Assembly (NCBI GenBank): GCA_002410065.1
Contig: DHQB01000020.1
Span: 124,001 to 188,000, forward strand
DNA length: 64,000 bases
Direction: 5' to 3'
Origin: Bacteroidales bacterium UBA5349
GTDB lineage: Bacteria > Bacteroidota > Bacteroidia > Bacteroidales > Tenuifilaceae
In this document: piece after piece, positions 25,803 to 34,525 of the stretch
How the letters are laid out: the number at the start of each line of letters is the position of its first letter
Numbering within the stretch: position 1 is the first letter of the stretch
Position numbers and translations under genes: made by a program
Notes under the pieces: generated by a model
Database searches by the model: none
The model's input: only the letters and a program-made list of their open reading frames with translations
What the model was told of the DNA's origin: nothing

Positions 25803-28175
25803 TTAAAATTTAATTGCCCACGAAACCGATGGGATTAGCTGAAACAAGCTGAGTTGCTTTAACTTTGTTGTAGAGGTGTACATACCGGTATGCTCGTTGT
25901 AATTGTACTCGTTACTGATAAAGTAAAAAAACGGATTCCTTCGGTTGTACATATTGTAAACGCTAAACTCCCAAGTTCGTTCATAATTTTTGAGTTTCTT
26001 ATGAACCTGAATACCTATATCAAGCCTGTGATAAGGGGCCATGCGATAGCTATTCTTTTCGCCATAATCATTCACGGTATTGATATAACCCAAATTAGGA
26101 TTTACTGTGCTATGCCCTTGCGCAGGGTATTCAGCTAGAGGGAGCGTAATGGCATTTCCTGTTCCGTAAACCCAAGTTCCAGAAAGTGTAATCCCCTTGC
26201 TCAACTCATAAATAGCAACCAGTGATACATCATGGCGTCTGTCGTATCTTGCCCAATAGGGATTTCCGTAGTTCACTTCGTCAAACTGAAGCTTAGTCCA
26301 TGATAGGGTATAGCCTATCCAGCCCGTTAGCTTGCCAGATTTTCGATGAGCAAGAAACTCAACCCCATACGACCAGCCTACCCCGCTAGTTATGTTTTCC
26401 TCCCATTTTATATCTTCTGCATTCTCCGGATCACCAATCATAAGGAAACTGGCTCCCTCGCGATAGGTTATCACATTATTTGATTTTTTGTAGTATCCCT
26501 CAAGTGATAATGTGGTAGATAGCTCGGGGAGATCCTTAGCCAATCCAAGTGCAGTTTGCCAATTCCTCTGAGCAGGTGCTAAGGTTGTGGCAGGCACCCA
26601 CAAATCGGTTGGTAGTCCAATTCCTGTGCTAGTTAGTAGGTGTATATACTGATTCATTTGGGCATAAGATGCTTTTAGCGACATGGTTTCGCTCAGGAAA
26701 TAGCTCCCCGAGATCCTTGGCTCAAGGCTAAAGTTTGAATCATCTTTATAGAGATGATGTGAGAGCCTAAGACCTACATTCACAATGCCTCGATCGCTTA
26801 TTTTGGCCTCTCCCTCAGCATAAATGCCCGACTCGGCAGTGTTAATTGTTTGAACTTCTTTTTTGTATAAATCAATATAATCATCCTTTACCACAACAGC
26901 ACTGGGGTTAAAACTGTGCCAAACGGAGTTTACTCCATACCTAACGGTAAGCATTGAGAGGGGTTGCCACGAAAAATCGTACTTAAATCCTAAATCGCGA
27001 ATTCCTGAACGGTAAGATAGTTCGAAACTATCGTCATAATATTTCTCTTGGGCATAAATCTTAAACCTATAATTACTAAAAATCAACGATAAATTTGAGA
27101 ATATATTATGGCTTAAAACACTGTTCCATCTGAGGGTTGCTGTAGCATTATCCCAAAACAAACCCGCTTCGCTGGAGTTGTTTGAATACTTTTCGCGACC
27201 CAAAAATTTATCCTTTCCAAAGTACCCACTCAGATAAACCCTGTTCTTACTGTTTATCTCCCAGTTTGCCTTGGCGGTTAAATCGTAGAAGTAGAGTCCA
27301 AATCCAGCTTCGCTAGGAATAAATGGCCTAGCCAAAATATCATAGTATGTTCGGCGGGCCGAAACCAGGAAAGAGGATTTACCCTTTACAATTGGTCCCT
27401 CAAGCACCATACGTGAGGAAAGAACTCCAATACCCGCCTCGCCCGATATCTTCTCCTTGTTGCCATCCTTCATAACAATCTCAAGCACCGATGAGAGTCG
27501 TCCGCCATACCTTGCAGGGAAACCGCCCTTAGTAAGCTCTAAACTCTTAATTGCATCGCCATTGAAAAGGGAAAAGAAGCCAAACAAGTGATATGCATTG
27601 TAAACAGTAGCGTCATCGAGAATAATAAGGTTCTGATCGGGACCGCCGCCTCGAACATAAAGCCCGCTAGTGCCCTCGCTTCCCTTTTGCACTCCTGGCA
27701 TTAGCTGAATTACCTTAAGGGCATCCTTTTCGCCAAGTAAAGCGGGAATTGACTTTATCTGCTTAATGGGTATTTCCATCACGCTCATCTGTGCGCTTCG
27801 GCTCGATTGCTTAGGCATCTCACCCCTAACTTCAACGCCCTCGATTTCAATAGTTGGATCGATTTCAACATTGAGTTCAATATTCTTATCTAACACAACT
27901 TGAAAGCTGCGGGCCTGATAGCCAACAAACGAATAAATAATCTCATACTCCCCGGCTTGAAGGGTTAAGGAGTAGAACCCATAGCTGTTTGATACTGTCC
28001 CAATTGTTGTTCCCGGCACATAGATGTTCGCCCCCGGCATCGACTCGCGACTCCCTTTTTCATAAACAAAACCGCTTACGGTAAACCGAGATTGAGCCTT
28101 TAGAGTAGGGGTAAACGATAACACAATTAGAATAAGCAATAGAAAATGCTTAGGTAAGGGAAAATGGTTTTTCAT
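25803..28175 (-). CDS. TonB-dependent receptor with N-terminal carboxypeptidase-like regulatory domain
   Basis: Outer-membrane gated barrel of 790 residues. After the signal peptide, a CarboxypepD_reg-like sandwich (about 30-115: VSGFVYEKGSRESMPGANIYVPGT), then the plug domain (LLGEKDALKVIQLMPGVQKGSEGTSGLYVRGG, about 140-240) and a 22-strand barrel to a C-terminal SWAIKF with terminal Phe. The first gene of a two-gene operon with the DUF4249 lipoprotein. The ligand is unknown, and no nearby catabolic genes hint at it. Confidence 0.94.
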   Translation of the reverse strand: MKNHFPLPKHFLLLILIVLSFTPTLKAQSRFTVSGFVYEKGSRESMPGANIYVPGTTIGTVSNSYGFYSLTLQAGEYEIIYSFVGYQARSFQVVLDKNIELNVEIDPTIEIEGVEVRGEMPKQSSRSAQMSVMEIPIKQIKSIPALLGEKDALKVIQLMPGVQKGSEGTSGLYVRGGGPDQNLIILDDATVYNAYHLFGFFSLFNGDAIKSLELTKGGFPARYGGRLSSVLEIVMKDGNKEKISGEAGIGVLSSRMVLEGPIVKGKSSFLVSARRTYYDILARPFIPSEAGFGLYFYDLTAKANWEINSKNRVYLSGYFGKDKFLGREKYSNNSSEAGLFWDNATATLRWNSVLSHNIFSNLSLIFSNYRFKIYAQEKYYDDSFELSYRSGIRDLGFKYDFSWQPLSMLTVRYGVNSVWHSFNPSAVVVKDDYIDLYKKEVQTINTAESGIYAEGEAKISDRGIVNVGLRLSHHLYKDDSNFSLEPRISGSYFLSETMSLKASYAQMNQYIHLLTSTGIGLPTDLWVPATTLAPAQRNWQTALGLAKDLPELSTTLSLEGYYKKSNNVITYREGASFLMIGDPENAEDIKWEENITSGVGWSYGVEFLAHRKSGKLTGWIGYTLSWTKLQFDEVNYGNPYWARYDRRHDVSLVAIYELSKGITLSGTWVYGTGNAITLPLAEYPAQGHSTVNPNLGYINTVNDYGEKNSYRMAPYHRLDIGIQVHKKLKNYERTWEFSVYNMYNRRNPFFYFISNEYNYNEHTGMYTSTTKLKQLSLFQLIPSVSWAIKF

Positions 28176-28331
28176 AGGTTAGGTTAGTGGGCGTTTTAAG
28201 TGTATAAATGTAAATATAACTTGCATTGAAAATAATTATTATCACACAAAAAGATTTAACCTAACAAAATGCCTGCAAATTATGTTAACATACATCGTAT
28301 AATTGCAAAACAGATTTAAATATTTATTAAA

Positions 28332-28667
28332 ATGGAGGTTTTAAACAAATTTACACCAGAAAGTTGGGCGTTTTTTGTTACGCAAAACGATGCAGTAATG
28401 CTATACCTGTATAATACCAACTGTGGAATCTGCAATACGCTTCGGCCAAAAGTAACAGCCTTAGTTGAGCAAAAATTTCCTAAAATTAAGCTGGTTATAA
28501 TTAATGCTGAGGAAAATCAAGAACTGGCAGCCCAAATGCGTATGCTAAGCGTGCCGGGTATTATTCTTTATTTGGAGGGGAAGGAGTTTTTCCGTGCAAA
28601 TGGGTTAATTGCCCTATCGGATTTTGAGTTAAAGATTAGGCGACCCTACGAAATTATGTTTGAGTAA
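28332..28667 (+). CDS. Thioredoxin family protein
   Basis: Small cytoplasmic thioredoxin-fold protein (111 residues, no signal peptide). The active site is Cys31-Gly-Ile-Cys34, and VPGIILYLEGKE carries the cis-proline. The CGIC site is not the CGPC of housekeeping thioredoxin, so it may serve a dedicated partner. Divergent from the TonB receptor gene. Confidence 0.9.
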   Translation: MEVLNKFTPESWAFFVTQNDAVMLYLYNTNCGICNTLRPKVTALVEQKFPKIKLVIINAEENQELAAQMRMLSVPGIILYLEGKEFFRANGLIALSDFELKIRRPYEIMFE

Positions 28668-28687
28668 AACGCAATGCAAAAAAGCAT

Positions 28688-28717
28688 AAAAAAACCTCTC
28701 CATGGAGAGGTTTTTTT
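28688..28717. terminator. Palindromic bidirectional terminator
   Basis: Fully symmetrical A-run, ACCTCTCCATGGAGAGGT, T-run between the thioredoxin gene and the convergent barrel gene; it works in both directions. Confidence 0.9.
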
Positions 28718-28732
28718 ATGTTAGATATCAAA

Positions 28733-29317
28733 CTAAAATTTATAAATAAACCCAATTGTTGAATTAAGCAAGTAATTTTGGATAGTGTATCCATTGTTTA
28801 CGCCAAAACTAACCCTTGTATAGTCATTACTAGAGGTATAAAACGAAAGGATTGAAGGCATTTTTAAACTTGCAGCCCATTTCTCATTGATTGAATAGGA
28901 TATACCTGGAAGGATATTTATTCCCACTGTGTTATAACCATCCTTTGATGAGCCATCGAAATTAGTTCCGCTATAAAAATTTAAGGGTAAATCGGCTTGA
29001 GCAAAAAAGGAGATCTTCTCGAGACGAATTGCGGTATATCTAACAAAAGGTTTTAAGGAAAAAGTATTGTCTGTGTCTTTGTCACCAGCACTGTTTTTTG
29101 TTGAGCTGGTAAAAAATCCAATACCACCCCCAACTGTAAAATTACTATTAACAACGTAACCAAAATCGGGCATAATCCCAAATCCAGAGGTTTTAACACC
29201 ATCATCATTAGTATTAGAGAATTGGAGAGAACCACCAATCCACATCTTTGTATCCTGGCCAATAGCCATAACTGACAATGCAACTGAAAGTAGCGCAATT
29301 AACGATAGTCTTTTCAT
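28733..29317 (-). CDS. Outer-membrane beta-barrel protein
   Basis: 194-residue porin-fold protein with a signal peptide (cut after AIGQ), repeated amphipathic strands (FGYVVNSNFTVGGGIGFF, KPFVRYTAIRLEKISFFAQADLPLNFY) and C-terminal STIGFIYKF ending in Phe, the outer-membrane insertion signal. Similar in size and layout to the OprF/OmpX-like 'outer membrane beta-barrel' family. Role unknown. Same general type as the proteins at 23.2 and 52.3 kb but not an obvious copy. Confidence 0.85.
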   Translation of the reverse strand: MKRLSLIALLSVALSVMAIGQDTKMWIGGSLQFSNTNDDGVKTSGFGIMPDFGYVVNSNFTVGGGIGFFTSSTKNSAGDKDTDNTFSLKPFVRYTAIRLEKISFFAQADLPLNFYSGTNFDGSSKDGYNTVGINILPGISYSINEKWAASLKMPSILSFYTSSNDYTRVSFGVNNGYTIQNYLLNSTIGFIYKF

Positions 29318-29441
29318 AAAAAGTTAATTTTGATTGTTTATTATTAAAAGGAAATATGATAAATAATTTTGCAAAATTACATCTAAAAACAAGAACAAAC
29401 AAGCCTATATTTTCTTTGTAATAGACAAGTATATAGCTGAT

Positions 29442-30515
29442 TTAGTTAACCTGTATCTCAAATAATTTAGGCCAATTCTTTCCGGTTACAAATAGCCTTT
29501 CGTCTTTGCTGTCCCATGCAATACCGTTAAGTACATCGATATTTCTATGTTTATCCCTTTCGCTTAACAGACCTGAAAAGTCAATTTCTGCATCAACCCT
29601 GCCACTACTGGGATCGATAACGACAACCTTATCGGTTAGATAAACATTGGCATAAATTTTACCCTTTATCAACTCCAGCTCATTTAGCTGGTTTACAGGG
29701 CCCACATTATCGAGAACCTCAACGCGCTTAACCTCGGTAAACGACTTAGGCTCGAGGAAGTACAAAATATTTGAGCCATCGCTCATAACAAGCATATTGT
29801 CCATGGTGGTTAAACCCCATCCTTGGGTAGGGTAGTCAAATGTTCGGATTAAATCGAAGGTTTTGGGGTTGTAAACAAAGCCCTTGCGCGAGGTCCAGGT
29901 TATTTGATAAATCTCACCATCGTAAATGGTAGTTCCCTCGCCAAAATATTCGCGATTGAGGTTTACACTTTGTATTACTTTCCCTGTTTTTATATCAACC
30001 CTTCTAAGGCTCGATAGTCCTTTTTGGCCTGTGCTCTCAATTAAATTTCCGTTGTGGTAAAAAAGTCCCTGAGTGTATGCTTCAATATCATGGGGGTAAG
30101 TATTTACAACTTTATACGATAATTTTTGGGGCGCTATATTGCTCTTTAGCTTTAACCCAACCGATGCGGTTTGCCTTTGTCCATTATGCCAAGCAGTTGC
30201 CCTAACTTGCCTTGTACCCAAAGCAAATGAATTTGTACCTAAACTATACTCTAAGTTTGTCATTCCCCCAATACGCATATTGTCAACATAAAGCACAATA
30301 GAATCGGGAGTTACTGCATCGTTCTTTAGCCTTAGGATAATTTGAATATTATCACCCAGATTAAACAGTTCGCCATTGGTAGGCTTAGCAAAGCTGATTA
30401 GCTGTAGGCTAACGTTTTGCTTTGGCGCATCTTTACTTTCGGGTGATTTGCCATTGGTGCAAGCCAGCATAGCCAATAGTACGAGGCTCGAGGTAAAATA
30501 TAAAACCCTATTCAT
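29442..30515 (-). CDS. Glutaminyl-peptide cyclotransferase lipoprotein
   Basis: Converts N-terminal glutamine to pyroglutamate. It is of the plant/bacterial five-bladed-propeller type, not the zinc enzyme. Lipobox LLAMLACTNG anchors it. A beta-sandwich (about 35-125) precedes the propeller (about 130-357), which shows HDIEAYTQGLFY, REYFGEGTT, YPTQGWGLTTMDN and NGIAWDSKDERLFVTGKNWPKLFEI. It starts 13 bases after the BT0820-type phosphatase and shares its transcript. Confidence 0.92.
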   Translation of the reverse strand: MNRVLYFTSSLVLLAMLACTNGKSPESKDAPKQNVSLQLISFAKPTNGELFNLGDNIQIILRLKNDAVTPDSIVLYVDNMRIGGMTNLEYSLGTNSFALGTRQVRATAWHNGQRQTASVGLKLKSNIAPQKLSYKVVNTYPHDIEAYTQGLFYHNGNLIESTGQKGLSSLRRVDIKTGKVIQSVNLNREYFGEGTTIYDGEIYQITWTSRKGFVYNPKTFDLIRTFDYPTQGWGLTTMDNMLVMSDGSNILYFLEPKSFTEVKRVEVLDNVGPVNQLNELELIKGKIYANVYLTDKVVVIDPSSGRVDAEIDFSGLLSERDKHRNIDVLNGIAWDSKDERLFVTGKNWPKLFEIQVN

Positions 30516-30528
30516 TTGTTTGGTTTAA

Positions 30529-30948
30529 TTACTTGTTGAATAATCGTTTCCAGAGAGATTTACGGCTTAGATTTGATATAACCTTTTGCTCTATTACCCT
30601 ATTTTTCTCTTCGGGAAAAAATGTTTGCCAAATATTACTCCAGCCCACAAATCCACCAATATTCCTATCGTCAATAAAAATATCAGCTTCAATTTTTCTC
30701 GATACCTCAGCATCAAATTGCTCCTCGGGGTAGTTGGCATTAACAGCCCAGAACTCTACTCCATTTGCACGACAAAACTCAATGGCCTCATCGAGTTCCT
30801 TCTCCTTGCGAACTGTCCATAGAATTAGCAACATCCCCTTTTGTTGCATTGCTTTTAGCGTTTCAAAGGCAAAAAGGTTTGGTTTGCCAATGGCTGGGAA
30901 TTTATTCTCAACTATGGTTCCGTCAAAATCAACTGCAACTTTAAGCAT
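30529..30948 (-). CDS. BT0820-type HAD superfamily phosphatase
   Basis: 139-residue single-domain HAD hydrolase. Motif I is VDFDGTIVE (Asp8, Asp10), motif II is LWTVR, and motif IV is the acidic FIDDRNIGG. It lacks a cap domain, as in the Bacteroides BT0820 family with which it shares the whole length. The substrate is not established. First gene of a two-gene operon with glutaminyl cyclase. Confidence 0.9.
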   Translation of the reverse strand: MLKVAVDFDGTIVENKFPAIGKPNLFAFETLKAMQQKGMLLILWTVRKEKELDEAIEFCRANGVEFWAVNANYPEEQFDAEVSRKIEADIFIDDRNIGGFVGWSNIWQTFFPEEKNRVIEQKVISNLSRKSLWKRLFNK

Positions 30949-30965
30949 AGGGTAACTTTAATTTG

Positions 30966-30999
30966 CAAATATAGCAATTTGAGGTTATTAGATTGCAAG
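30966..30999 (-). promoter_or_regulatory. Bacteroidota-type promoter of the BT0820/glutaminyl cyclase operon
   Basis: On the minus strand TATATTTG (30966-30973) matches TAnnTTTG and CTTG (30996-30999) lies 22 bases upstream in the -33 position. The ATG is 18 bases from the -7 box, giving a very short leader. Confidence 0.5.
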
Positions 31000-31123
31000 C
31001 ATTGGCGATAGTCAAATCTGAGTTTTATAAAAAGTTGCTGTATAATCATGAATTAAAGGCGTTCAATTGATCAATATCATTAATTTTAGAACTTGGTAAA
31101 TATAAAAGGAGGCTTAATTCTGC

Positions 31124-31131
31124 TATATTTG
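31124..31131 (+). promoter_or_regulatory. -7 box of the siaC-like operon
   Basis: TATATTTG is an exact TAnnTTTG match 34 bases before the siaC-like ATG. No good -33 partner is seen. Confidence 0.45.
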
Positions 31132-31165
31132 CGGTAATTGCACAAATCAATAATTTGTTTTTAGC

Positions 31166-31540
31166 ATGAGCATTTTTCGAATCAGCAAACAGGAAGATAC
31201 ACCAGAGGTTTTATTCGACAGGGATGAAGGCACAATTAGCTTTACGGGTATACTCTTACCCGAAGATTCTGTAGAATTTTTTTTACCCATTGAGAAGGAA
31301 GTAAAGGAATATATGTCTAAACCTAAAAAAGTTACAACAGTTAACTTAAAGCTTGAGTACATGAATTCCTCCTCACAAAAACGAATGCTCGAGCTTCTCA
31401 ACACACTGCAAAGCCTAACAGAAACAGGACTAGAGGTTCATGTTAACTGGTATTATCCCGAGGATGACGACGATTTACTGGATGAAGGGAGAGATCTATC
31501 GAGAATGCTTGAACAACCGTTAAGTATTATCCCCTATTAA
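31166..31540 (+). CDS. siaC: SiaC family regulatory phosphoprotein (DUF1987)
   Basis: 124-residue cytoplasmic switch protein. The DUF1987/SiaC fold runs the full length, with TISFTGILLPEDSVEFFLPI and LKLEYMNSSSQKRMLELL. In Pseudomonas, SiaC is phosphorylated on Thr68 in an equivalent N-T-S-S stretch by kinase SiaB and released by phosphatase SiaA to activate a diguanylate cyclase. Here the corresponding site reads Asn67-Ser68-Ser69-Ser70, so Ser would be the acceptor. The next gene, 23 bases downstream, is a SpoIIE-type phosphatase, which fits the pathway. No SiaB or cyclase gene is in the window. Confidence 0.85.
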   Translation: MSIFRISKQEDTPEVLFDRDEGTISFTGILLPEDSVEFFLPIEKEVKEYMSKPKKVTTVNLKLEYMNSSSQKRMLELLNTLQSLTETGLEVHVNWYYPEDDDDLLDEGRDLSRMLEQPLSIIPY

Positions 31541-31563
31541 TTCAAAACTCAAACTTTGCCTCC

Positions 31564-33483
31564 ATGCTAATAAAAGCTTTACAAAAATTTGCAGTTATTT
31601 TATTAGTATTTTGCTCAAACGCACTGCAAGCACAAATTCAGAAGGAACTGCCGCAGGCTTTGGCCGATGAAGTTGAAGCACAAATTTTAAAAGCCAATGA
31701 TTTTGAGAGTTCAGGTAACTTCAATCAGGCCGCCTTCCACCTAAATAAGGCTGCCACTATTTACTGGGTTAATGGCTCACCCAATAAGGCCATTGGGCTG
31801 TTTGAAAAAACCATTGCACTTAACGAGAAGATTGGTAACAAGAATGCCATAAGAACGCTTAACAATAATATTGGTATTATCTATACCGATCAGGATAACT
31901 ATCCAAAAGCCCTTGAATACTTCAATAAATCGTTGAACATTGCAAGGCAAATGAGCCAAAAGCCCGACATTGCAGCATCGCTACTTAATGTTGCCAGTGT
32001 ACAATCGGAGATGACGCAATATGCCGATGCTGCGAAAACCTTAGAGGAAGCCAATGCACTTGCTAGGGAGCTGAACGATGAAAAAATGCTTCGCAACTGT
32101 TACTCCTTACTTGCTGATGTTTACGAGAAAATGGGTAACTCAGAAAAATCGACTGAATACTTTACCCTTTACACTACCATAAGCAGGAAAATTCAGCGCG
32201 AAGAGATGCGCAACCACGATAACCAAGCGCGCAAAATTGTTGAGGATGCCCAAACTAAGGTTACAGAAATTAAACATGCAAAGGAGATAACCGAAAAAGA
32301 GCTACTTAATAAGCAGCAAACCCTTAAGGAGACTGAGGAGAATCTTGTGCAGATTGAGCAGGTATCGAATGATCGACAAATGCAAATTGATTTGCTAAAC
32401 AAGGATAAAGAACTAAATGATGCTATAATAAAAAACCAAAAATTAGTTCGAAATGTTTTCCTCTTTATCATCTTTGTTGTACTATCCTTTGCGATACTTT
32501 TCTTTTACAACCTAAGCGTAAAAAACAAGGCCAACGAAAAGTTGAAAACACAGAATATCGAAATCCTCAAACAGAAGGAGCAAATTGAACAAGTTAATCA
32601 GCATTTGGAGGAGGCTTTCAATAAGATTGATAAACAAAACTCCGATATTACCAGAAGCATCAACTATGCTCAGCGTATTCAAGAGGCAATGCTGCCTCCG
32701 TTAGGTGACCTTTCGATTTTTAAAGGCAATTCATTCATTCTACTTAAGCCACGAAACATTGTTAGTGGTGATTTTTACTGGTTTACAGGATATGGATCTC
32801 CCGAAATACTAAATGAAGAGAAGAACAAAAACTTCATCAAGCTACATAACCTGCCTGAGGTTGAAAAAGGATTTTTAATATCGGCTGTTGACTGCACTGG
32901 GCACGGAATACCCGGTGCTTTTATGAGTATGATAGGCTTTAACCTGCTCGAGAGCATTATCCGAAGTGGAATTGTTAGACCCAATAAGATACTTGAACAT
33001 TTACATAGTGCAATAAGACGCCTACTTAAGCAGGATACAACCGACAATAGGGATGGCATGGAAATGGCCATTTGCAGTATTGTTGATGATGGCAAAAAGG
33101 TGCTTTATGCAGGAGCAAAAAATCCGTTAATCTATATATCAAATGGAGAGCTAAGCTACCTTAAAGGGGATCCCCTTCCAGTTGGTGGAAGGCAAAAAGA
33201 GAACCATAGAGAATTTACTTTACACACAATTAACGTTAATAGTCCAACAACATTCTACATCTTCTCCGACGGGATTACTGATCAGTTTAGTGGCATTGAT
33301 GGGGAAAAATTTGGCACAAAAAGGTTTAAAGAACTCCTACTGGACATACACAAACTCCCAATGCTAGAACAAAAGGAAAAACTTGAACAACGAATGAGTG
33401 AATGGATGAATAGCAGAAAGAAGCAAATTGACGATATAATTGTTATCGGCTTTAAAATTGACGACACAAAACTTGAATTTTAA
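31564..33483 (+). CDS. TPR-containing membrane SpoIIE/PP2C-type phosphatase
   Basis: Sensor phosphatase. Signal peptide (1-24), at least four TPR repeats outside the cytoplasm (about 35-205; KAIGLFEKTIALNEKIGN, YPKALEYFNKSLNIARQ), a coiled coil (about 205-290), one membrane helix (297-318), a cytoplasmic coiled coil (320-375) and the SpoIIE domain (390-635). The latter has metal-binding Asp403 (VSGDFYW), the Asp in SAVDCTGHGIPGAFMS and IFSDGITDQ. It likely dephosphorylates the SiaC-like protein encoded just upstream in response to a periplasmic signal. Confidence 0.92.
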   Translation: MLIKALQKFAVILLVFCSNALQAQIQKELPQALADEVEAQILKANDFESSGNFNQAAFHLNKAATIYWVNGSPNKAIGLFEKTIALNEKIGNKNAIRTLNNNIGIIYTDQDNYPKALEYFNKSLNIARQMSQKPDIAASLLNVASVQSEMTQYADAAKTLEEANALARELNDEKMLRNCYSLLADVYEKMGNSEKSTEYFTLYTTISRKIQREEMRNHDNQARKIVEDAQTKVTEIKHAKEITEKELLNKQQTLKETEENLVQIEQVSNDRQMQIDLLNKDKELNDAIIKNQKLVRNVFLFIIFVVLSFAILFFYNLSVKNKANEKLKTQNIEILKQKEQIEQVNQHLEEAFNKIDKQNSDITRSINYAQRIQEAMLPPLGDLSIFKGNSFILLKPRNIVSGDFYWFTGYGSPEILNEEKNKNFIKLHNLPEVEKGFLISAVDCTGHGIPGAFMSMIGFNLLESIIRSGIVRPNKILEHLHSAIRRLLKQDTTDNRDGMEMAICSIVDDGKKVLYAGAKNPLIYISNGELSYLKGDPLPVGGRQKENHREFTLHTINVNSPTTFYIFSDGITDQFSGIDGEKFGTKRFKELLLDIHKLPMLEQKEKLEQRMSEWMNSRKKQIDDIIVIGFKIDDTKLEF

Positions 33484-33561
33484 AAGAATTTACTATATTT
33501 AAAGTACTATACAATTCTGTAATTTAGCAGAATAGCATAATCAGCATTTAAAACAAAAACA

Positions 33562-34506
33562 ATGAAAATTGTTAAGCTTACCATACTCTTTACAATTGTT
33601 TTGCAGCTTCACCTTTTAGGGCAGGTTCAATTAAAACATGAAGCAAAACTTTTTATCGACAGCACCGGGCAGGTGTTTACCAGAGTTGATGCTCCTGCCT
33701 ATTTCTTTATTTCCCCCGCCGATTCGGCAGAAAACCTTACGCTCATTCCAAGTGATGATAAACATGCCAACCCAATGATGTGGGATGGTCACGGTTCGCA
33801 ATATATTGTTTACAGAGACTTGAAGCAAAACATGAATATTCGCTTTAAGATAGTTGCTGATGGAATATCTCCTAAAAGTAAACCATTGTTTACAAAAGGA
33901 CTCCTTTTTAACTACGACAATACCTTTTTTTCCGAAGTTGGATCTGAAATGACCATTACAGCAACCGATGCAATGACTGGAGTTGATTGCTCTTACTTCT
34001 CAACTGATGAGAATCCGTTTCAGAAAGCTGACCACCCCATAACTTTTAACAATGAGGGCGAGTTTTATGTAAAGGCCTACTCGGTTGATAATGTTGGCAA
34101 TGCCGAAGAGATTAATGAATACAGAATTATCACCACAAATAGCGCATCCATTCAGCTTAGCAACATCTACTTTGGGCTAGGCAGCACAGAACTTATTTCC
34201 GAGGCAGCTAACGAACTAGATAAATTGGTAAACCTTTTACAAACCTATAAGGATATACATCTTGAGATTAGAGCACACACCGATAGCAGAGGAGAAGCCA
34301 ACTACAACCTATTCTTATCCGAAGGAAGAGCTCAATCGGTTATTAGGTTCTTAAAATCAAAAGGAATTGCAGAGCACAGACTGTCGGCAAAAGGCTATGG
34401 CGAAAGCCAACTGGTTAACGAGTGTTCCGATGGTGTATCGTGTCCCGACGAGAAGCATAAAGCAAACCGAAGGGTTGAACTTATTGTAACGAAAAGTTTA
34501 CCCTAA
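33562..34506 (+). CDS. OmpA family protein with novel N-terminal module
   Basis: Signal peptide, an N-terminal module (about 25-185) shared with the next protein, then an OmpA-like peptidoglycan-binding domain (about 200-312). The latter shows IYFGLGSTELISEAANELDKL, LEIRAHTDSRGEANYN and RLSAKGYGES, ending KANRRVELIV. The N-module contains MMWDGHGSQYIVY and a DNVGNAEE Ig-like turn as in OmpL47-type repeats. It links envelope or peptidoglycan to the upstream sensor genes. It starts 78 bases after the phosphatase gene. Confidence 0.88.
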   Translation: MKIVKLTILFTIVLQLHLLGQVQLKHEAKLFIDSTGQVFTRVDAPAYFFISPADSAENLTLIPSDDKHANPMMWDGHGSQYIVYRDLKQNMNIRFKIVADGISPKSKPLFTKGLLFNYDNTFFSEVGSEMTITATDAMTGVDCSYFSTDENPFQKADHPITFNNEGEFYVKAYSVDNVGNAEEINEYRIITTNSASIQLSNIYFGLGSTELISEAANELDKLVNLLQTYKDIHLEIRAHTDSRGEANYNLFLSEGRAQSVIRFLKSKGIAEHRLSAKGYGESQLVNECSDGVSCPDEKHKANRRVELIVTKSLP

Positions 34507-34525
34507 CAAAACACACTAGTAAGGC